Positions 6,053 to 6,828 of a DNA stretch of 6,828 nucleotides are shown here, in pieces; the stretch's first letter is position 1; every line of letters starts with the position of its first letter. The translations under genes were made by a program, and so were the position numbers. The notes below the pieces were generated by a model. It was not told the origin of the DNA and searched no databases. It saw only the letters and a list, made by a program, of their open reading frames with translations. The stretch covers positions 1 through 6,828 of the forward strand of contig CAJULU010000083.1 in assembly GCA_910587575.1 (NCBI GenBank). The letters run 5' to 3'. The stretch comes from an uncultured Dorea sp. (GTDB lineage Bacteria > Bacillota > Clostridia > Lachnospirales > Lachnospiraceae).

Positions 6053-6828
6053 ATGAGAGAACCGCTGATATACGGGATTGAGGAAATCAGAAAATTAAAC
6101 GAATCGGGGCAGGGGGCGGCAGAACCCCATTTATCATTTGTTTCCAACAGCAAAGGCTGTGGAAGTATTATAGACATCTCTCTGATGGTGCCGGAGTCGG
6201 TGATTTTATTTGTCTCACCTCCGGCGTGTGCAAGGCACATTACGGTTTATCCATGGCAGAGGACGGGAAGAGTCTTTTTTCTGGAGGAAGAGGAAAAAGA
6301 CATTGTTACAGGTGCACATCTGGAAGCCATTGAGGAGGCGGTAAGAGAGATTCTCGCATGTGTGAAGCCTGCTCCCGGACTTCTTCTGATCGGCGCTTCC
6401 TGCATCGACAGGCTGATGTCTTCGGATATAGAGAATCTGACAAGAAAATTATCTGGAAAGTACCATGTCCCGATGGAGACGGTATGGATGGATCCTGTGA
6501 TTGGAAATGCCCATCCTCAGCAGAAATTATGGTATAAAGTATTCTCCATGCTGGAAGACAGCCGGGATCTGGCGCGTCTTGACGCAGTGAATATGATCGG
6601 GCGTCTCCGTCCCGTACACAAAGACAGTGAATTTTACCGGATTCTCAGAAATGCCGGGATAAAAACGGTCCGTCATCTTGCCCAGTGCCAGACATTAGAA
6701 GAATTCCAGGAAATGGGCCGTGCAAGGCTGAATGTGGCAGGCGTTCCTTTTGGCATCCAGGCGGCAAAACGGATGGAGGCCAGGAACGGGATTCCTTATA
6801 TGCAGGCATATCCCACATTTGACCCGGA
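6053..6828 (+). CDS. Nitrogenase component 1-family protein (nitrogenase-like), N-terminal 258 residues, cut by window end
   Basis: The frame stays open to the last base. It begins MREPLIYGIEEIRKL. Family features seen in order: C36 in SKGCGS; C59 in SPPACARH; EKDIVTG (81-87), matching the EKDIVFGG motif of nitrogenase subunits; a helix ending in KPAPGLLLIGASC with C117, followed by SSDIENLTRKL; then a second Rossmann-like domain with VNMIGRLRP, GRARLNVAG and RNGIPYMQAYPTFDP, which parallels RAKLNLV...YGIPWM in NifD. C36, C59 and C117 (spacings 23 and 58) sit like the P-cluster cysteines of NifK (C70, C95, C153). Where NifD has the FeMo-co cysteine C275 there is Gly/Val (230-231). It starts 13 bases after the M20D gene. 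Family membership is strong; role is unknown. Known relatives include NifDKEN, chlorophyll-pathway BchNB, CfbD and methylthio-alkane reductase. No nif neighbour is in view. Confidence 0.85.
   Translation, partial: MREPLIYGIEEIRKLNESGQGAAEPHLSFVSNSKGCGSIIDISLMVPESVILFVSPPACARHITVYPWQRTGRVFFLEEEEKDIVTGAHLEAIEEAVREILACVKPAPGLLLIGASCIDRLMSSDIENLTRKLSGKYHVPMETVWMDPVIGNAHPQQKLWYKVFSMLEDSRDLARLDAVNMIGRLRPVHKDSEFYRILRNAGIKTVRHLAQCQTLEEFQEMGRARLNVAGVPFGIQAAKRMEARNGIPYMQAYPTFDP

Noticed and set aside
5827..6240. - strand open frame across the amidohydrolase/nitrogenase-like junction
   Set aside because: It spans two clear + strand genes and the ribosome binding site between them and has no recognisable domain.
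1..6828. CRISPR array, tRNA or rRNA gene, insertion sequence or phage genes
   Set aside because: No spaced repeat array, tRNA-like fold, transposase motif or terminal inverted repeats were found; nearly all of the window is coding on one strand.

Overview
The window looks like chromosomal DNA from an anaerobic, gut-type Bacillota, most likely a Lachnospiraceae-like Clostridia. The reasons are strong AGGAGG-type ribosome binding sites, AT-rich promoter DNA between moderately GC-balanced genes, a lipoprotein-type solute-binding protein, and the gene types themselves. No gene here fixes the genus. All genes lie on the + strand, in two transcription units separated by a strong hairpin terminator.

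Unit 1 (1-2222) is the end of a sugar-catabolic operon. It holds the C-terminal part of an L-fucose/L-arabinose isomerase-fold aldose-ketose isomerase (cut by the left window edge), then an intact xylulokinase-type FGGY kinase. Together they would convert an aldose into a ketose phosphate, probably feeding the pentose phosphate pathway. A 19-bp inverted repeat follows directly and ends the unit.

Unit 2 (about 2340 to beyond 6828) starts with an AT-rich promoter region. This region holds a good sigma-A-like promoter, short repeats that could be an operator, and a leader dyad/hairpin. The genes then run: polar amino-acid ABC transporter lipoprotein (SBP_bac_3), its permease, a terminator-like hairpin inside the operon, the ATPase, an M20D amidohydrolase, and a protein of the nitrogenase component 1 family cut by the right edge. 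The order binding protein-permease-ATPase-M20D deacylase matches Bacillus subtilis yxeMNOP, which salvages modified cysteines such as S-(2-succino)cysteine.

The notable part is the last gene. It is a nitrogenase-like protein that keeps three cysteines spaced like P-cluster ligands but has no cysteine where NifD binds FeMo-co, and it sits in a transporter/deacylase operon rather than a nif cluster. My working hypothesis is that an N-acylated or S-modified amino acid is imported and deacylated, and that a nitrogenase-like metalloenzyme then acts on it reductively, perhaps by C-S cleavage as in methylthio-alkane reductase. The substrate, and whether a NifH-like reductase and a second component 1 subunit lie downstream, cannot be read from this window.
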